A stretch of 64,000 nucleotides of DNA, taken from Hoeflea sp. GTDB taxonomy: Bacteria > Pseudomonadota > Alphaproteobacteria > Rhizobiales > Rhizobiaceae. Below are positions 7,330-17,097 of the stretch, one piece after another. The notes beneath the pieces are model-generated. The model was not told the origin of the DNA and searched no databases. It saw only the letters and a program-made list of their open reading frames with translations. Each line of letters begins with the position of its first letter. Within the stretch, counting starts at the first letter, position 1. The stretch is from NCBI GenBank assembly GCA_019084245.1, contig JAHRFE010000029.1, forward strand, positions 124,001 to 188,000, written 5' to 3'. A program made the position numbers and the translations under genes.

Positions 7330-8247
7330 ATGGATAACCTTCGCCACCTGTTGCCGTCGGCCGGCAATCTCATCGTCTTCGAGGCCGCCGGACGGCAGTT
7401 GAGCTTCACCCGCGCCGCCCACGAGTTGGGGATGACGCAGGCTGCGGTCAGCTACGCCATCCGTTCACTGGAACGCCAGCTCGATACCTTGCTGTTTCAC
7501 CGCGCCCATCGCGCCGTGTCGCTCACCGAAGCCGGACAACGGTTCCATGCCGACGTGACGCTTGGATTGAGCCATATCCGCAAGTCAGCCGAGGATATCC
7601 GCGCCCGCGGCCGCGCCAACAGCGTGACACTTGCGGCATCCACGGCTTTCGCCTCGCTGTGGATGCTGCCGCGGCTGCACCGGCTTCGCGACGAGTTGCC
7701 CGACATCGACCTCAGAATCCAGACCGCCGACCGGGATCTCGACATCCGTAACGAGCCCATCGAGCTTGGGGTGCGCGGCGGACGTCCGGAAGACTGGCCT
7801 GACTATGAGAGCGCGCTGATTGCGCCCGAGGTGATCGAAGCCGTGGCGAGTGCTGCCTATATCGAAAAGCACGGCATGCCGGAAAGCGTCGCCCACCTCA
7901 CACAGCACAGGCTCATTCATCTTGAAGAGCCGTTCCGCACGGCCTGCGACTGGCAGCAATGGTTCCTCAGCGCAGGCGTCAACGGCGTGACGGCCAACCG
8001 GGGACTGGCAATCAATGACTATGTCCTGGTCATCCAGGCGGTGATGGAGGGGCAAGGCATCGCGCTGAGCTGGCGGCATCTGACCGGTCGGCTGATCGAG
8101 TCGGGACTGCTGTGCAAGGTGACCGGCCACCGGCTGGCAACCGGCGCGGCATTTCATGTGATCTGGCCAAAGGGGCGACCGCTCACGCCGCAGGCCCAGA
8201 AGGTCCTGAGCTGGCTGTCGAAGGAAGGCCGCCAGATCAGCGGTTGA
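7330..8247 (+). CDS. LysR-family transcriptional regulator, GcvA-like
   Basis: A 305-residue LysR protein: N-terminal winged helix (FEAAGRQLSFTRAAHELGMTQAAVSYAIRSLE, residues 18-50) and a C-terminal substrate-binding domain with LASLWMLPRL-like and LGVRGG features of the GcvA/AmpR group. It is divergent from the MttB operon with 110 bases between start codons, the usual arrangement for a LysR regulator and its target, so it probably controls that operon (inference). Its 3' end overlaps the convergent EAL gene by 11 bases. Confidence 0.85.
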   Translation: MDNLRHLLPSAGNLIVFEAAGRQLSFTRAAHELGMTQAAVSYAIRSLERQLDTLLFHRAHRAVSLTEAGQRFHADVTLGLSHIRKSAEDIRARGRANSVTLAASTAFASLWMLPRLHRLRDELPDIDLRIQTADRDLDIRNEPIELGVRGGRPEDWPDYESALIAPEVIEAVASAAYIEKHGMPESVAHLTQHRLIHLEEPFRTACDWQQWFLSAGVNGVTANRGLAINDYVLVIQAVMEGQGIALSWRHLTGRLIESGLLCKVTGHRLATGAAFHVIWPKGRPLTPQAQKVLSWLSKEGRQISG

Positions 8248-9604
8248 CGAGGAAGCCCTTTGCGGCCCGGTTGCGGCCCATTTCCTGGGCTTCGATCAGA
8301 TTGAAGGTCGCGGCTGCATCCACGGCCTTGCCGTAGAGCCATCCCTGGCCGGACTTGCATCCCAGGGATCTGAGCTTTGCTGTCTGCTCTTCGGTTTCGA
8401 TGCCTTCGGCGATGACCTTGAGGTTGAGCCCCTCGCACATGGTCAGGATGGCGCGGACAATGTGTTCGGCTGATGTGTCGACGGTGATTTCGCTCACAAA
8501 ACTCCGGTCGATCTTGACCTTGTTGAAGGCGAATTCACGCAATCTGCCGAGACTCGACTGACCGGTGCCGAAATCATCGAGCGAAACCCTGATGCCGACG
8601 CTGTGCAGTTCGTTGACGACCTTGGCCGCGATCTCCGGATCGCTCATCATCGACGTCTCGGTGATTTCTAGTTCAAGGCGGCGCGGATCGAGCCCGACCC
8701 GATTGATGACGGCCAGGACATTGAACGCTGTCGCCGGGTCAATCAATTGCGCCGAGGACAGGTTGAAAGACAGGAACAGGTCTTGAGGCCAGTGCTTGGC
8801 GGTTTCGGCGGCCTTCTTGAGCAGGGTCTCGGTGAGGGAATCGATGAAGCCGCGTTCCTCGGCGAGCGGAATGAACACGCTTGGCGAAATGAAGCCCATC
8901 TCTTTGTCGGTCCATCTGGCAAGGGCTTCGAAGCCCTGGATCGATCCGTCGGCGAGATTGACGATCGGCTGGAAGTGACAGGCCACCTCGTCGGCAATGA
9001 TGGCCCTGCGCAGCGCCTGCTCGATCTGTGTTCCGCGCCGCATCTCCTCGGCGATTTCCTCGGAATAGACCGTGATCTGGCCACGGCCGCGGCGCTTGGA
9101 GCGATAAAGTGCCGTATCGGCGCTTTTCAGCAGCTCGGCGAACTGTTCGCCCGCAAAGGGATAGACCGCGAAGCCGAAGGAAGCCGATAGGCGCACATTG
9201 CGGTCGCCCAGATCATAGGGCGCCGAAAGCACATCCTTGAACATCCGGCCGATTTTTTCGGCGCCCTTCTTCTCGAACACCAGCGGCAGAACGAAAGCGA
9301 ACTCATCGCTCTCGATGCGGGCGACAAAGCCGCCATCAGGCAGGCAGGCGCGCAGTCGGTGCGCCACCTGGCACAGGATCTCGTCCCCTGCGGCGTGGCC
9401 AAAGAGATCGTTGATCGGCTTGAACCCGTCGATATTGGCAATTCCGATGGTGAACGGCGCAGGATCATCGGCCCGCTCGGAAGCGAGTTTCCGGATCTTG
9501 TCCATAAGCCTGCGTCGATTGCCCAGACCGGTCAAAGGGTCCGTGTAAGCAACCGCTTTTGGATTTGGGGACAAATCGTCCATGTTCTCGTCTTCTGGGG
9601 TCAT
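8237..9604 (-). CDS. GGDEF/EAL domain protein, probable cyclic-di-GMP phosphodiesterase
   Basis: 455 residues without transmembrane or sensor segments. The GGDEF domain (about 18-185) carries ESDEF in place of GGDEF and lacks the RxxD inhibitory site, so cyclase activity is doubtful. The EAL domain (about 195-445) looks intact: GFEALARW, LELEITETSMM, DDFGTGQSSLGRL, KIDRSFV and AEGIET. It probably degrades cyclic di-GMP, perhaps with the GGDEF part as a GTP-binding regulator. ATG at 9604 or 9583 are both possible; neither has a strong ribosome site. Confidence 0.85.
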   Translation of the reverse strand: MTPEDENMDDLSPNPKAVAYTDPLTGLGNRRRLMDKIRKLASERADDPAPFTIGIANIDGFKPINDLFGHAAGDEILCQVAHRLRACLPDGGFVARIESDEFAFVLPLVFEKKGAEKIGRMFKDVLSAPYDLGDRNVRLSASFGFAVYPFAGEQFAELLKSADTALYRSKRRGRGQITVYSEEIAEEMRRGTQIEQALRRAIIADEVACHFQPIVNLADGSIQGFEALARWTDKEMGFISPSVFIPLAEERGFIDSLTETLLKKAAETAKHWPQDLFLSFNLSSAQLIDPATAFNVLAVINRVGLDPRRLELEITETSMMSDPEIAAKVVNELHSVGIRVSLDDFGTGQSSLGRLREFAFNKVKIDRSFVSEITVDTSAEHIVRAILTMCEGLNLKVIAEGIETEEQTAKLRSLGCKSGQGWLYGKAVDAAATFNLIEAQEMGRNRAAKGFLVNR

Positions 9605-9719
9605 GAAAAAAATTGGTCCGCACGCATGAATATATGCTCAAGCATGCGGCAGATATCTTAAGATTGTCCTATAATCGGACCCGCAAGAAACCATTGATGG
9701 AATTCAGGTAATCGCAGCG

Positions 9720-11465
9720 CTACCCGGCCGCCAGCATGCTGTCAGGGCGATCGATCCACTTCTTGATGATGGATTCAAGCTTTTCGGGGCTGACTGGTTT
9801 TGACAGGTAATCATCCATCCCAGCCGCAAAACAGCGATCCCGGTCTCCGGTCATGGCATGGGCAGTGACCGCAATGATGGGCACATGAGCCTGATCCCCG
9901 GAGCCAGCCAGTTCGGCATCGCGAATGGCCTGCGCGGCCTGCAAGCCGTTCATCACCGGCATGGACACATCCATCAGGATAAGGTCCGGCACGGCGGCCC
10001 GCCAGGCGGCCACGGCCTCCTGGCCATTGGACACGATGCGAAAGTCGACCCCAATCCCCTCAAGGATCTGTTCAAAGACAATCTGGTTGACATCATTGTC
10101 CTCGGCAACAAGCACCCGAATGCGGTTACGCCCCGGACTGACAGGGGTGTCTCGAACAGGCGGGTTCACGCGTCCGGGCAATTCAGCTGGAGTCGACAGC
10201 GTTGATGCATCCGGCATCCCGGTTTCAGCCGCGGCGGCAGCTTCAGGGCGGGATGGCGCCGCCATTGAAGCCTGGCTGGTCCGGGTCACTGGCGGCGTCC
10301 CCTTGGCCAATCGTTGCTCAACGGCCTTCCTCAGATCATCGTGACCGGAGAGCGCGAAGCCTGAAAGGCTTCTGGCCATTTCCAGGGTCATTTCAATGGC
10401 GCTGATGGTAAGGTTGAAGGATTTTACCGCGTCGAGAAATGCCATTGCCTCATCTGCACTGGCAATAGCAACGGCATCCGATCCGGCCTCTATCAGCTCG
10501 GTGACGCGGATTTCCGAGCGTTCACGGTCCTGATCCAGGATCAGGATACGGCCCGCCGGCGTACCGGGCAAAGGGGAGGCTTCTGACCTTTCAGTTCCGG
10601 TTTCGGCCGTCGGCACATCTGCATCATATCTGGATGTGATGTCTGGACGGTACATTCCATTTTGGGCAAGGGCGCTGACATCATCAAACGAGACGGTCAC
10701 ATAGTAGTGCCCCGGCGTCCCGGACCGGCGCGCCCGGGTTATGGCATTCATCACCGAGCCGTCCGAGCGGTAGATATCCTCAATGGCGTCAAACGGAACA
10801 CCGGTCTCCAGCACGCGTCTCTCAACCTCCTCGAAACGGGCGGCGAGGTCAGGCTCGACAAGTTCCTTGGCTGTCCGTCCGAGTACCTGTTTCGGATGCA
10901 ACCCTGGAATCCGGCAAAACGCATCGTTGACGATGACGTAACGAAGCGCGGAATCCTTGACGATGACCGGATTGACCAGATTGTCGAGAATATGTTGGGC
11001 AAGCTCAGCCTGATGCCGGATCCGCGACAGTTCCGTATCCCTGCGTTTCTGCTCGGATACATCCTGGATCGTTGCGATCAGGACCCCATCGGGCAACCGC
11101 CGCTTGCGCATCCTGATCCAGCGTCCATCAGGGAGCTGTTCAACGCTCTCATAACGTTCGCGCCAATGAATGGCGATCCGCTCGGCGACCCAGTCCTCGC
11201 GCGAGATTGAGCGCGGGTTTCCATTCAAAGAACCAAGCACCTGCGCGCCGGCATCATACATGGCGTTCAGAAGATCCCGCAACCGGGCGCCAGGCACCAG
11301 CAAATCCGGTGGTACTCTGAAATAGCTCAGGAACTGGGTGCTGACGGCGATCAATGTGTCATTTCGATCAAAAATAGCGATGGCAATATCGAGCGTTGAG
11401 GCCAGTCCCTCGATGGTTCTGGCTTCGCAACAATATCTATGCAGCTCGTTTTCGCTCAACGCCAT
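9720..11465 (-). CDS. PAS-PAS-receiver signalling protein lacking a histidine kinase core
   Basis: 581 residues: a PAS-like domain at about 18-140 ending VSEQKRRD, a second PAS at about 152-265, a degenerate receiver-like segment at 305-385 (ILILDQDRE, phospho-Asp position lost), a proline/alanine-rich linker, and a canonical receiver at 450-570 with E455/D456, D499 in ILMDVSMP, T534 and K556. No HisKA H-box, N-box or G-box is visible, although proteins with this layout are usually hybrid kinases. It may be a phosphorylation sink or a kinase-deleted derivative. Confidence 0.75.
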   Translation of the reverse strand: MALSENELHRYCCEARTIEGLASTLDIAIAIFDRNDTLIAVSTQFLSYFRVPPDLLVPGARLRDLLNAMYDAGAQVLGSLNGNPRSISREDWVAERIAIHWRERYESVEQLPDGRWIRMRKRRLPDGVLIATIQDVSEQKRRDTELSRIRHQAELAQHILDNLVNPVIVKDSALRYVIVNDAFCRIPGLHPKQVLGRTAKELVEPDLAARFEEVERRVLETGVPFDAIEDIYRSDGSVMNAITRARRSGTPGHYYVTVSFDDVSALAQNGMYRPDITSRYDADVPTAETGTERSEASPLPGTPAGRILILDQDRERSEIRVTELIEAGSDAVAIASADEAMAFLDAVKSFNLTISAIEMTLEMARSLSGFALSGHDDLRKAVEQRLAKGTPPVTRTSQASMAAPSRPEAAAAAETGMPDASTLSTPAELPGRVNPPVRDTPVSPGRNRIRVLVAEDNDVNQIVFEQILEGIGVDFRIVSNGQEAVAAWRAAVPDLILMDVSMPVMNGLQAAQAIRDAELAGSGDQAHVPIIAVTAHAMTGDRDRCFAAGMDDYLSKPVSPEKLESIIKKWIDRPDSMLAAG

Positions 11466-11780
11466 TTCACTTCAATCCGATTCCGGAACAGATGGCCGGG
11501 ACATCGACCTGGTACATGGGCACCGACGATGCATCTGTGCAGCCAATTCCGGCTGGCCTCCGAATACCGCGCCTCCAGATCAGCCACTGAAAAACACTGG
11601 CAGAATTATCACACAGGAATGTTAAGCCGCGCTTAACCACGTAGCATAGGGCGCCAGGCAGGTCCTTCCGCGAACTGGTGATCCTCTGCGAGGCCCATCG
11701 CAGGTTTTTCAAACCGTATTTTTCCACGTCAAAGCGCAGCAAACCGTTGCGCTCGGGTCCGAATCCGCCAACATGGGGGT
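11466..11780. other. intergenic region between the receiver gene and mutL
   Basis: 315 bases with divergent genes on either side, so promoters for both should lie here. The only sharp structure I see is a palindrome at 11621-11637 (GTTAAGC-CGC-GCTTAAC, perfect 7-bp arms). No convincing small ORF or RNA gene was found; overlapping frames here have rhizobial-atypical content and no ribosome sites. Confidence 0.4.
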
Positions 11781-13619
11781 ATGCGCATCCATCAACTGCC
11801 AGAGACCCTGATCAACCAGATTGCCGCCGGTGAAGTCATCGAGCGGCCGGCGAGCGTTGTGAAGGAACTGGTCGAGAATGCCATTGACGCCGGCGCGCGA
11901 CGGATCGAAATCGCCACCGCAGCCGGCGGCAAGGCGCTTGTCCGCGTCATTGATGACGGCTCCGGCATGGATGCCGAGGATCTGGCGCTCGCCGTGCGCC
12001 GCCATTGCACCTCCAAGCTCGATCAGCGGCTTGACGACATCAGGACACTCGGCTTCCGCGGCGAAGCCCTGCCCTCGATCGGTTCGGTGGCGCGGCTGAC
12101 ACTCAGATCGCGTCCAAAGGATGCGCCGCACGCCAATGAAGTGTCGCTGGCGGGCGGAGTTCCCGCGCCGCTCAAACCGGCGGCTGCCAATCAGGGAACC
12201 ACGGTGGAGGTCCGGGACCTGTTCTTCGCCACGCCGGCGCGGCTGAAGTTCCTCAAATCCGACCGGGCGGAAACTGCAGCGATCACCGAAGTCGTGCGGC
12301 GCATTGCGATCGCGTTTCCGTCCGTGCGCTTCACGCTGTCGGGCCCGGATCGCTCCACCCTCGACCTGCCGGCCACCGGCGAAGACCGGCTGGCGCGCGT
12401 AGCCCAGGTGCTGGGCGGGGAATTTGCCGCCAACACCATTGCGCTTGACGCCATGCGTGAAGACGTGGGCCTTGCCGGACATGTCGGACTGCCGACCTGG
12501 AACAAGGCCAATTCGCTCTCGCAATACGCCTTCGTCAATGGCCGCCCGGTGCAGGACAAGCAGATCCTGTCGGCCATTCGCGCCGCCTATTCCGACACCC
12601 TGCCGCGCGGACGCTATCCGGTGGCGGTGCTGTGGATCACGCTTGATCCGGCGCTGGTCGACGTCAATGTGCATCCGGCGAAAGCGGATGTGAGGTTCAG
12701 GGATCCAGGGCTGGTCCGGGGCCTGATCATCGGCGCGATCCGCCAGGCGCTGACGGATGGCGGCGACCGCGCCTCGCCATCGGCCAGCATGGGCCTGGCG
12801 CAGGCCTTCCGGTCTCCGGAGGCGTTTGGCGAAGCGCCGCAAACCGGCGCGGCGTATCGCGGTTCATTCGGCGGCGCCCCAAGGCCTGGAAACGGCGGCT
12901 GGCAGGCTGGTCAATCCCCGTCACGGCCGCTCGACGGTTTTGCTTCGGGGTTTTCCGAAAAGTCTCAGCCCGAGATCAGCGGCGCGGTGATGCCCTCGGC
13001 GCGGGTGGATGAGACGCAGAGCGACCCGTCGCTTGAGACCCATCCGCTCGGCGCGGCACGGACGCAAATTCACGAGAATTACATTGTTGCGCAAACCCGG
13101 GACGGGCTGGTGATCGTCGACCAGCACGCAGCCCATGAACGGCTGGTGTTCGAGCGGTTGAAGTCATCGCTGCGCGCCGGGCGGGTGCCGTCCCAGATCC
13201 TGCTGTTGCCCGAGATCATCGACTTGCCGGAGGATGATTGTGACCGGCTCGCCGAACGGGCCGATGATCTGGCGCAGTTCGGTCTGGTGCTGGAGCGGTT
13301 CGGACCGGGTGCCATCGCGGTGCGGGAAACGCCCTCGATGCTGGGCGACACGGACGTGGCGGGTCTGGTCCGCGATCTTGCCGATGAAATCGCCGAATGG
13401 GACAGCGCCGGTGGCCTCAGCGACCGGCTTGAGGCCGTGGCCTCGACCATGGCCTGCCACGGATCGGTGCGGTCCGGACGGCGGTTGATCCCGGAAGAAA
13501 TGAACGCGTTGCTGCGCGAGATGGAACGCACGCCCGGCTCTGGACAGTGCAATCACGGTCGGCCGACCTATATCGAGTTGAAACTCGCCGACATCGAGAA
13601 GCTGTTCTCGCGACGGTGA
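11781..13619 (+). CDS. mutL: DNA mismatch repair protein MutL
   Basis: 612 residues. The N-terminal GHKL ATPase is intact: [30 protein letters not shown] and the NGRPVQDKQ loop. A proline/glycine-rich linker spans about 330-420. The C-terminal dimerisation domain has [12 protein letters not shown], which fits the endonuclease metal motif DQHA(x)2E(x)4E, together with ACHGSVRSG and CNHGRP. It is therefore predicted to be a nicking MutL, as expected where MutH is absent. It overlaps no neighbour and is followed by a DUF2093 gene. Confidence 0.95.
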   Translation: MRIHQLPETLINQIAAGEVIERPASVVKELVENAIDAGARRIEIATAAGGKALVRVIDDGSGMDAEDLALAVRRHCTSKLDQRLDDIRTLGFRGEALPSIGSVARLTLRSRPKDAPHANEVSLAGGVPAPLKPAAANQGTTVEVRDLFFATPARLKFLKSDRAETAAITEVVRRIAIAFPSVRFTLSGPDRSTLDLPATGEDRLARVAQVLGGEFAANTIALDAMREDVGLAGHVGLPTWNKANSLSQYAFVNGRPVQDKQILSAIRAAYSDTLPRGRYPVAVLWITLDPALVDVNVHPAKADVRFRDPGLVRGLIIGAIRQALTDGGDRASPSASMGLAQAFRSPEAFGEAPQTGAAYRGSFGGAPRPGNGGWQAGQSPSRPLDGFASGFSEKSQPEISGAVMPSARVDETQSDPSLETHPLGAARTQIHENYIVAQTRDGLVIVDQHAAHERLVFERLKSSLRAGRVPSQILLLPEIIDLPEDDCDRLAERADDLAQFGLVLERFGPGAIAVRETPSMLGDTDVAGLVRDLADEIAEWDSAGGLSDRLEAVASTMACHGSVRSGRRLIPEEMNALLREMERTPGSGQCNHGRPTYIELKLADIEKLFSRR

Positions 13620-13711
13620 CGGCGGCGGCCAGTGTTCTGACCTGCAGAATCTTGCATTTTCGACGGCAAACCTGCATAGACCAGCAATGAAGCAAACGGG
13701 AGCAGTTCGCC

Positions 13712-13939
13712 ATGAACCGTTTTGAAGGCCCCGGCGCTCGACCGGCAAAGATCCGCTATCTGGATGGAGATTTTCAGATCCTCATGCCGGGCAGCCATGT
13801 CGTGTGCGCAGTGACCGGCGAAATCATCCCGATCGAAGAGCTCAAATACTGGAGCGTGGCGCGGCAGGAGGCCTATGTCGACGTCCAAGCTTCAGTGACT
13901 GCCGATCAGCGTGCGGGCATCCTGCCAACCCAGAGGTAG
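13712..13939 (+). CDS. DUF2093 family protein
   Basis: A 75-residue protein typical of alphaproteobacterial DUF2093: RYLDGDFQILMPGSHVVCAVTGEIIPIEELKYWSV, essentially the whole domain, with the YW and VTG positions usually conserved. Function unknown. It lies downstream of mutL and converges on lpxK, an order shared by many rhizobial genomes. Ribosome site GGGAG is about nine bases upstream of the ATG. Confidence 0.85.
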   Translation: MNRFEGPGARPAKIRYLDGDFQILMPGSHVVCAVTGEIIPIEELKYWSVARQEAYVDVQASVTADQRAGILPTQR

Positions 13940-13946
13940 GCCCTCT

Positions 13947-14975
13947 TCAAACGCCGACCTGACGCCTTTTGAAGGCAGCAATGGCGGCATCGATGATGGC
14001 GCCAGGAACATGGGGGTTGTCGAAAGCCAGTTCAATTTCCAGAACGGCAGTTTTTTCCAGCAGATCCAGCGCCCGGCCATGGCCCGATTGCAGCCGGACA
14101 TAATCCTTTGACGTGGTGATCAAATCGAGGCCGTAGAGTTCGGATTGCGCGAGCAGGTCCTCGATCTCATCACTGGTGAAATGATGATGGTCGGGGAACC
14201 CGCGACGTTGCACCAGCCGGACACCGGTGTCTTCCAGCGTCGTGAAAAACTTGTCAGGATCGCCGATGGCGGCAAAGGCCAGGCAGTTGCGATCCTTGAA
14301 CCGCCCGGCATTGAGCGGCTGGAAGCGAGCCAGATGGATGGGCTTGGCGGCGCGTGCGGCCATCCGGATCATCGGATTGGCGCCATCGCCCTCGCCCACG
14401 ACGATCAAGGCATCTCCATGGCGAACCTGGTCGATCACCGGAGCCCTGACCGGACCCGCCGGAAACACGCAGCCATTACCGATGCCACGGCGCGCATCCA
14501 CCACCAGCAAGGCCTGATCGAACACCAGCCGTGCGCTCTGGAACCCGTCATCCATGATGATGAGATCGGCGCCTTCGCGCACCAGCAGTTCAGCGCCCTG
14601 GATGCGGTTGGCCGACACCACCGTCAGCGCGCGGGCTGCCAGAAGCATGGGTTCATCGCCGACAAGGCGCGCCGTGTCATGTGACGGATCAACCACGGTG
14701 GCATGACGCACGCCCCCGCCGTAGCCGCGCGACAGAAAACCGGGTTTGAGGCCACGGGCGATCGCCGCCTCGGCAAGGGCCAAGGCAGTCGGGGTCTTGC
14801 CGGACCCGCCGACGGTGAAATTGCCAACGCAGATCACCGGCAAAGGCACCTGCTTGCGCACACGGTGATCCAGGATACGGCGCGCCACACGGCCATAGAC
14901 CCAGGCGAAAGGCGACAGCAGCGATGACTGGATGCCGGGCGCCTGCCACCAGAAGGGCGGGGCTTCGCTCACCAC
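13947..14975 (-). CDS. lpxK: tetraacyldisaccharide 4'-kinase
   Basis: Phosphorylates the 4' position of the lipid A disaccharide at the inner membrane. 342 residues, with the P-loop VGNFTVGGSGKTP (about 50-62), LSRGYGG, VGDEPMLLA and the DDGFQ motif characteristic of LpxK. The start is GTG at 14975 or the next GTG at 14972, overlapping the waaA stop. It is the last gene of the envelope operon running from pmbA. Confidence 0.93.
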   Translation of the reverse strand: MVSEAPPFWWQAPGIQSSLLSPFAWVYGRVARRILDHRVRKQVPLPVICVGNFTVGGSGKTPTALALAEAAIARGLKPGFLSRGYGGGVRHATVVDPSHDTARLVGDEPMLLAARALTVVSANRIQGAELLVREGADLIIMDDGFQSARLVFDQALLVVDARRGIGNGCVFPAGPVRAPVIDQVRHGDALIVVGEGDGANPMIRMAARAAKPIHLARFQPLNAGRFKDRNCLAFAAIGDPDKFFTTLEDTGVRLVQRRGFPDHHHFTSDEIEDLLAQSELYGLDLITTSKDYVRLQSGHGRALDLLEKTAVLEIELAFDNPHVPGAIIDAAIAAFKRRQVGV

Positions 14976-16312
14976 TGGCCGCCCGCCCGGTGCTCCATGT
15001 TCTCGTTCTCGCGCGGCAGCAGCCGGGCTTTCACGGTTAACGGGTTGATGTAGGGTTCGAGCGCACGAATTGTGGATTGAAGCGCACCGCGCATGTCTTG
15101 CAGGGTTTTGTCACCACCCGCCGCCATCGCCTGGCGAGCCTGCGGGTTTGACAGCAGGTAATGCACCCCCTTGGCCAGCATCTCGCCGTCGCGGACAAAG
15201 CGCGCCCCGCCGTTCTTGATCAGCTTGGCATAGCTTTCGCGGAAATTCTCAACCTGGCTTCCCGACAGGACCGCGCAGCCGAGCATGGCCGGTTCCAGCG
15301 GGTTCTGTCCGCCGCCGCCCTTGAGCGATTTGCCGACAAAGGCGATTTCTGTGAGATTGAGGTAAAGCCCCATCTCGCCGATCGTATCGCCAAGATAGAC
15401 GTCGATCGATGGGTCGATCCTGTCTCCGCGCGAGCGGCGCGCGACGCTGAGCCCCCTGCTCGTCAGCATGGCCTCGACGGCGTCGGCGCGATCCGGGTGC
15501 CGCGGCACCAGGATGGTCAGCTGGTTGTGGCGCGGCTTGAGCGCGCGATGGACGGCGGCAGCAATTTCATCCTCGCCCTCGAACGTCGAGATTGCAGCCC
15601 AGGTGGCCCGGTTGCCAATCTGAATATGCAGCCTGGCGAGTTCCTCCTCGTCCCATGGCGGGGCCGAGGTATCCACCTTGAGGTTGCCTGACACCGAGAC
15701 CGGCCTGGCGCCCAGTGCCAGAAAGCGCTCGGCGTCGAGATCGGACTGGGCAACGACGTGCGAGAGGTTTTCAAACAAGGCGTCGGCGAGGCTCGGACGC
15801 TTGCTCCACCGCGCGAAGGACCGGTCCGACAGCCGGCCATTGACCAGCACCTGCGGCGTCCGCCGTGCGCCCAGCTCAAGAATGGTCATCGGCCAGATTT
15901 CGGATTCAGCGATGATCGCCAGATCAGGCTGCCAATGATCCAGAAAGCGCGAAACCGCCGGCTTGAGGTCGAGCGGCACATATTGATGGATGACGTTGTC
16001 CCCCAGCCGTTCGCGCGCCACACCGGCCGAAGTCACGGTGCCGGTGGTCAAAACCACCGAGATGCCGCGGCGCCGGACTTCCCGGATCAGCGGCACGACA
16101 GCCGTGGTTTCGCCGACACTGGCGGCGTGGAACCAGACGAGAGGGCCAACCGGGCGGTCGATCCTGGACCGGCCATAGCGTTCATTGCGGCGGGAGCGTT
16201 CTTCCTTGCCCTTGGCGGCGCGGATGGCGAGATAGGGTCCGAGCAGGGGGTAAATCCCCGCGCCAAACCAGCGGTAGCCGAACAGCGCCCATCTTGCCCA
16301 CCCGCGGCTCAT
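14969..16312 (-). CDS. waaA: 3-deoxy-D-manno-octulosonic acid transferase
   Basis: Transfers Kdo from CMP-Kdo to lipid IVA, joining core to lipid A. 447 residues, GT-B family: N-terminal membrane anchor, the catalytic Glu region ERYGRS, VWFHAASVGET, AIIAESEIWP, LVNGRLSDRS, and in the C-terminal half VGKSLKGGGGQNPLEPA, which binds the nucleotide sugar. Overlaps of seven bases with lpxK and four with the upstream acyltransferase point to one coupled operon. Confidence 0.95.
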   Translation of the reverse strand: MSRGWARWALFGYRWFGAGIYPLLGPYLAIRAAKGKEERSRRNERYGRSRIDRPVGPLVWFHAASVGETTAVVPLIREVRRRGISVVLTTGTVTSAGVARERLGDNVIHQYVPLDLKPAVSRFLDHWQPDLAIIAESEIWPMTILELGARRTPQVLVNGRLSDRSFARWSKRPSLADALFENLSHVVAQSDLDAERFLALGARPVSVSGNLKVDTSAPPWDEEELARLHIQIGNRATWAAISTFEGEDEIAAAVHRALKPRHNQLTILVPRHPDRADAVEAMLTSRGLSVARRSRGDRIDPSIDVYLGDTIGEMGLYLNLTEIAFVGKSLKGGGGQNPLEPAMLGCAVLSGSQVENFRESYAKLIKNGGARFVRDGEMLAKGVHYLLSNPQARQAMAAGGDKTLQDMRGALQSTIRALEPYINPLTVKARLLPRENENMEHRAGGQW

Positions 16313-17076
16313 GTGTGGATCCCGACAGCGCGCTGCGCTTCTTCGGTGACGCGATTGAGTTCGGCGGTCACTTTGGCCCGCGCCTCCGCCATTTCGTCCT
16401 TGTCGGCCTTGGGCGAGACATAGATGGGGGGCGCAAGCCGCGCGCTGCGAACGCCAAACGGCAGGTTGATGCTGGTCTTGTCCCAGGTTTTCTCAAGCAC
16501 GATGCGGCGGCTGGTGGCCAGCGCCACGGGAATGATCGGCCGGCCCGAGATCCGCGCCAGGGTGACGACCCCCTCGCCGGCCTGCCGCGCCTCGCCCTTG
16601 GAGATATCAGCGATCATGACGACGCTGACATCACGCTTGAGAGCATCACGCATGCCAAACAGGGCCCTGACGCCGCCCTTTCCCGCCACCATGCGGGCAT
16701 CGCGTCCGCCCGAGCCGCGAATCACCTCGTAACCCGCCCGCTCGATCACGCGGGCATTGATCTCGGCATCGGTGCTGCGCGAAACCAGGGTGACAAACTT
16801 GCGGTCACGCGGCCCGCCATAGGGAATGAGCAGGTGCTGGCCATGCCACAGCGTGAAGATCGCGGGCCAGCCCTCGTCAATCATCGTCTCCCAGTCGCTG
16901 GAGGTGCCGTTGTCCCGGTTGGTGCGCCAGATCGCGCTCAGCATCCCGTGGATCAGAAGCGAGCCACCGCGCTGCACCCATTCGGACTGCAACAGCTTCT
17001 TGCCCAGACGACGCCGGTTCATCTTCTCGCTAAGCTGCTTGAGCCGCGGCGCGGTTTCGGCGTCCGGTTTTGTCAT
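16309..17076 (-). CDS. DUF374 lysophospholipid acyltransferase family protein
   Basis: 255 residues of the DUF374 family within the LPLAT superfamily. TLWHGQHLLIP provides the catalytic histidine block (H followed by an HxxxxD-like arrangement in this subfamily), and ISGRPIIPVALATSRR matches the conserved strand. Its place directly before waaA and lpxK suggests acylation in lipid A or phospholipid biosynthesis, but the substrate is not established. It overlaps waaA by four bases (ATGA). Confidence 0.85.
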   Translation of the reverse strand: MTKPDAETAPRLKQLSEKMNRRRLGKKLLQSEWVQRGGSLLIHGMLSAIWRTNRDNGTSSDWETMIDEGWPAIFTLWHGQHLLIPYGGPRDRKFVTLVSRSTDAEINARVIERAGYEVIRGSGGRDARMVAGKGGVRALFGMRDALKRDVSVVMIADISKGEARQAGEGVVTLARISGRPIIPVALATSRRIVLEKTWDKTSINLPFGVRSARLAPPIYVSPKADKDEMAEARAKVTAELNRVTEEAQRAVGIHT

Positions 17077-17097
17077 TCTTGTCTTTCGCCCCGGGTC

